A stretch of 24,202 nt of DNA from the IMG/VR virus record IMGVR_UViG_3300021137_000098, positions 1 to 24,202 of that record. One strand, written 5' to 3'. Positions 21,566 through 24,202 of this stretch are shown here, piece by piece (the first letter of the stretch is position 1; each line of letters begins with the position of its first letter). The DNA is from a virus. A program made the translations under genes and the position numbers. A model generated the notes under the pieces. That model saw only the letters and a program-made list of their open reading frames with translations, was not told the DNA's origin and ran no database searches.

Positions 21566-24130
21566 ATGTCGTATACAGATACACTAACCAGAACAACAAA
21601 AACAACGAAATCTGATGCCGGCGAGGCAATGGGTCGGTCATCGCCGCTGACTGGGTTGTTTATAGGATTTATAAAAGAAGCGACAGACGTCCAAAGAAAC
21701 GGTAGATTACGTGTGTGGATTCCAGAATTTGGCTCTGCACCAGATAACCCCGATGGATGGACGATTTGCAGCTATTGTTCACCGTTTGCTGGTGCGACAA
21801 ACGTCGATACTATAAGCAAGACAGACACTCATTCATTTGATCAGACGCAGACATCATACGGTATGTGGATGGTGCCGCCTGACATTAATAATGAAGTATT
21901 GGTAATGTTTATTAATGGTGATGCATCTAGAGGGATATGGATTGGATGCCTGTATAATCAGTTTATGAATAATATGATTCCCGGTATGGCTGCAGATGCT
22001 AAGAACTGGGAATATCCGGGCAAGGTTATACCTGTTGCCGAATATAATAAATGGGATAACATTGATACTCCTGATCGAGCAATTAAACCGTATCAGAAGA
22101 CGAAATTTAAAGGTGTCGGTAATCAGGGACTTATTAACGATAAAGGTCGCGGCACAACAACATCCGGCGCAAGACGCGAAGCGCCAAGTACTGTATTCGG
22201 TATTATTACTCCGGGACCATTAATTGATAGCAATGTGACCTCTGATAAGTTTAGAAGAAAAGGTGGCTCATCCTTTATTATGGATGACGGCGATGGTACA
22301 GAGTATGTTCAGCTTGTTACAAAGACAGGTGCCCAGATTAGACTAGATGAAACCAATGGTTTTGTTTACATGATTAATCGAGATGGTACAGCATGGGTTC
22401 AGATGGATCAAACTGGAAACATAGATATCTTTAGTGCTGCTACTATCTCCTTACGCGGCCAGAAAGATATCAATATTCGTGCAGACAGAAATGTAAATAT
22501 TGAGGCGGGACAAAACGTCTTTATAAAGGCAGCGAAAGATACAATACAAGAAACTACTGTATTCACATATGATGTAAATAATGTACCGAAAACAAAGACT
22601 ATCCCTGTCTGGAACTATAAAGGCGAGGGACTCGGTGACGGTGGCAATATTGTTATGCAGGCTCTTAATAACTGGCACAGCACTACACAAAATAATGCAT
22701 TCTTAACTGTTGTTAATAATGATATGGACATTGATATCGGTAATGCATTTAGTCTTACAACAATTGCAGCAGGTCAAGATTATAATGCTAAATTAGGTAT
22801 TAAGATGTCTACTCAAGCTTCTATAGATTTAGTGGCAACAAGTAATATCAGAGTAGGAGCAAATGGTAGCGTATCTGTTGTAGGTATGGGCGATGTCGTA
22901 TTATGTACTAGTGCTAATATGAGTCTTAATGCATCAGGTAATATTATAGAAACTGCTGCAGGATCATTCTCGTTAGATGCATCATTTGTGGGAATTGGCA
23001 CTAGCGTTGGTATTAATGGAAACTTAGATGTCACTGGCAATATAACAGGCGGCACCATAGTAGGAAATTTCCCGGGACTTCGCGGCGGCGATGGCGCCAC
23101 AACTGGCGGCCCTGGTGCAGCACCATCACTAAGTTCACCTATTGCTGCACAACCTGCAATGACATCAGGTGTTGCTAAACAAGCCGAAATAAAACCACTT
23201 GTTGAGAAAATTAATATTCTTGCAACCTGGATTCCTACTGTAACATACCCTAAGTGGAAAAAAGATACGGCATACAATTCTGGCGATCTTATTACCAATA
23301 ATGATATTATATACATATGCAATGCAGGTGGCCAACCACCATCGGCAACATTTCCTGCACAACAATGGACAATACTTATTCCAGAAGATAAGTTTAAGAG
23401 AAAGGCCGAGTCTTTAGAAACAACACTTTCTAGACTTCCTACATATGAACCGTGCCCAGAACATGAAAACTTTGGTTTTGGATCTATTAGCGGTTATACA
23501 CCAAAACAGACAGAAGCATCTAAGACATATGAAGGTTCGGGTGGTGCAGGTGGCGGAGCAACATCGTCGCCGGCGACTAACACAACACCGGGTGCAAATA
23601 ATAAAGATATTGCACCTGTACCAGCCGAAGATAGTGCAATATCCAAAGACTTTAACATGGCCGCTTATCAATGCGAACTAAAGATAAACGAAGGTGTAAA
23701 ATACGTCTCTTATAAGGATACAAAGGGTTTGCCAACAGGCGGCATTGGTCACTTATTGCGTCAAAATGAAATATCACAATATCCTGTACCGACTACTATT
23801 TCCGAAGCACAAGTCAACACTTGGTTCCAGTCTGATGCGCCAAGTTCAATAGGTGGCGCACAACGATTATTAGGTATGGATTGTTGGAGTGGTTTATCTG
23901 ATATTAGAAAACGTGCATGTGCAGACTTATGTTACAATATGGGTGAAGGTGAATTATCCAAATTCAAGAGCTTCTTAGCAGCAATGAAGGCAGGTAATTT
24001 CAATGAAGCTGGAGCACAATTAAAGAGTTCTGCTTGGTTTAACCAGGTAGGACAACGTGGTCCACGAATTATAACAATGATTGTACAAAACGTCGACAGC
24101 AACGGTTGCGATAAAAAGTGGCCGACATGA
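21566..24130 (+). CDS. 5: gp5-like central spike with C-terminal T4-type lysozyme
   Basis: 854 residues. Domains in order: OB fold at about 25-130 (GLFIGFIKEATDVQRNGRLRVWIPEFG, then NNEVLVMFINGDASRGIWIGCLY) as in gp5/VgrG; a beta-helix at about 230-520 (SSFIMDDGDGTEY, NGFVYMINRDGTAWVQMD, then repeated NI-x-I-x-A-type strands); a carbohydrate-binding-like module at about 562-608 (KWKKDTAYNSGDLITNNDIIY, ending QQWTIL); a Gly/Ala/Thr linker; and a T4-lysozyme domain at about 695-852 (INEG...YKDTKGLPTGGIGH). Catalytic Glu709, Asp718 and Thr724 have the same spacing as T4 lysozyme Glu11, Asp20 and Thr26. In T4 gp5 the lysozyme lies between the OB fold and the beta-helix; here it is at the end. It pierces the envelope and opens the cell wall during injection. 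Confidence 0.9.
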   Translation: MSYTDTLTRTTKTTKSDAGEAMGRSSPLTGLFIGFIKEATDVQRNGRLRVWIPEFGSAPDNPDGWTICSYCSPFAGATNVDTISKTDTHSFDQTQTSYGMWMVPPDINNEVLVMFINGDASRGIWIGCLYNQFMNNMIPGMAADAKNWEYPGKVIPVAEYNKWDNIDTPDRAIKPYQKTKFKGVGNQGLINDKGRGTTTSGARREAPSTVFGIITPGPLIDSNVTSDKFRRKGGSSFIMDDGDGTEYVQLVTKTGAQIRLDETNGFVYMINRDGTAWVQMDQTGNIDIFSAATISLRGQKDINIRADRNVNIEAGQNVFIKAAKDTIQETTVFTYDVNNVPKTKTIPVWNYKGEGLGDGGNIVMQALNNWHSTTQNNAFLTVVNNDMDIDIGNAFSLTTIAAGQDYNAKLGIKMSTQASIDLVATSNIRVGANGSVSVVGMGDVVLCTSANMSLNASGNIIETAAGSFSLDASFVGIGTSVGINGNLDVTGNITGGTIVGNFPGLRGGDGATTGGPGAAPSLSSPIAAQPAMTSGVAKQAEIKPLVEKINILATWIPTVTYPKWKKDTAYNSGDLITNNDIIYICNAGGQPPSATFPAQQWTILIPEDKFKRKAESLETTLSRLPTYEPCPEHENFGFGSISGYTPKQTEASKTYEGSGGAGGGATSSPATNTTPGANNKDIAPVPAEDSAISKDFNMAAYQCELKINEGVKYVSYKDTKGLPTGGIGHLLRQNEISQYPVPTTISEAQVNTWFQSDAPSSIGGAQRLLGMDCWSGLSDIRKRACADLCYNMGEGELSKFKSFLAAMKAGNFNEAGAQLKSSAWFNQVGQRGPRIITMIVQNVDSNGCDKKWPT

Positions 24131-24136
24131 TAAATA
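24129..24136 (+). promoter_or_regulatory. GATAAATA motif overlapping the spike gene's stop
   Basis: The GA of the TGA stop codon starts a perfect GATAAATA, 4 bases before the ATG at 24141. If used, transcription would begin at about that ATG, giving an almost leaderless message. Confidence 0.45.
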
Positions 24137-24140
24137 TAGT

Positions 24141-24202
24141 ATGAACTATATACAACATTATAATAATCTAATAGATCGAGCAAAATATAGAAATCTCGAA
24201 AT
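24141..24202 (+). CDS. Start of a probable HNH homing endonuclease gene, cut by the window edge
   Basis: The frame from the ATG is open to the right edge: MNYIQHYNNLIDRAKYRNLE. This opening (MNYxxxYxxLIxRAKxR) is the usual N-terminus of phage free-standing HNH endonucleases, where HHIIPRC-type HNH residues follow about 15 residues later, outside this window. There is no Shine-Dalgarno apart from the upstream stop region. Only 20 residues are visible, so the call rests on this opening. Confidence 0.55.
   Translation, partial: MNYIQHYNNLIDRAKYRNLE

Overview
The window is a piece of an AT-rich tailed-phage genome of the T4-like myovirus type. The evidence is a set of hallmark proteins: a gp55-like late sigma factor, a gp47/gp46 (Mre11/Rad50-like) recombination nuclease pair, a gp53-like baseplate wedge protein, a gp5-like central spike with a T4-type lysozyme domain, and a gp26-like protein. 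T4-type late promoters (TATAAATA, mostly as the variant GATAAATA) stand in front of several genes. One near-consensus host-type sigma70 promoter and the two kinds of peptidoglycan-degrading enzyme suggest a Gram-negative bacterial host. The host cannot be named from the sequence.

Layout, left to right. (1) 1-4238, minus: most of a giant tape-measure-like protein whose visible C-terminal part is built of 50-residue tandem repeats and runs off the left edge. (2) 4262-5982, plus: divergent late promoters, a gp26-like zinc-motif protein followed by a small ORF that has no start codon and appears to be reached by -1 ribosomal frameshifting at an A-AAT-TTT slippery site, then an unrecognised 193-residue protein. 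(3) 5979-6227, minus: small unknown gene. (4) 6228-6942: about 715 bases without a convincing gene, unusually GC-rich in the middle (about 50% by hand count over 6481-6720) and full of inverted repeats; this is a candidate large structured non-coding RNA. (5) 6943-9214, minus: late operon of glycosyltransferase, methyltransferase and GH108 endolysin. (6) 9289-9807, plus: PD-(D/E)xK nuclease resembling Holliday-junction resolvases, with its own late promoter. (7) 9778-12027, minus: a beta-class DNA methyltransferase sandwiched between two small proteins that each carry a possible nuclease motif, a candidate phage-borne restriction-modification island. (8) 12127-17721, minus: tightly overlapping early operon of gp55-like sigma factor, a GIY-YIG homing endonuclease, gp47, gp46 and three unknown genes, driven by a strong sigma70 promoter at 17748-17776. 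(9) 17811-24202, plus: late baseplate operon (tail-tube cap-like, gp53-like wedge, large hub protein, spike-lysozyme), ending in the start of a probable HNH homing endonuclease.

How it fits together: host RNA polymerase would transcribe the gp55-47-46 arm early. gp55 then redirects polymerase to the GATAAATA promoters, which fire the tail, baseplate, lysis and resolvase genes on both strands. Both selfish endonucleases sit directly at late promoter motifs. At the GIY-YIG gene the promoter lies in the loop of a hairpin that would hide the ribosome-binding site in early read-through transcripts, the same logic known for T4 I-TevI, e and soc.
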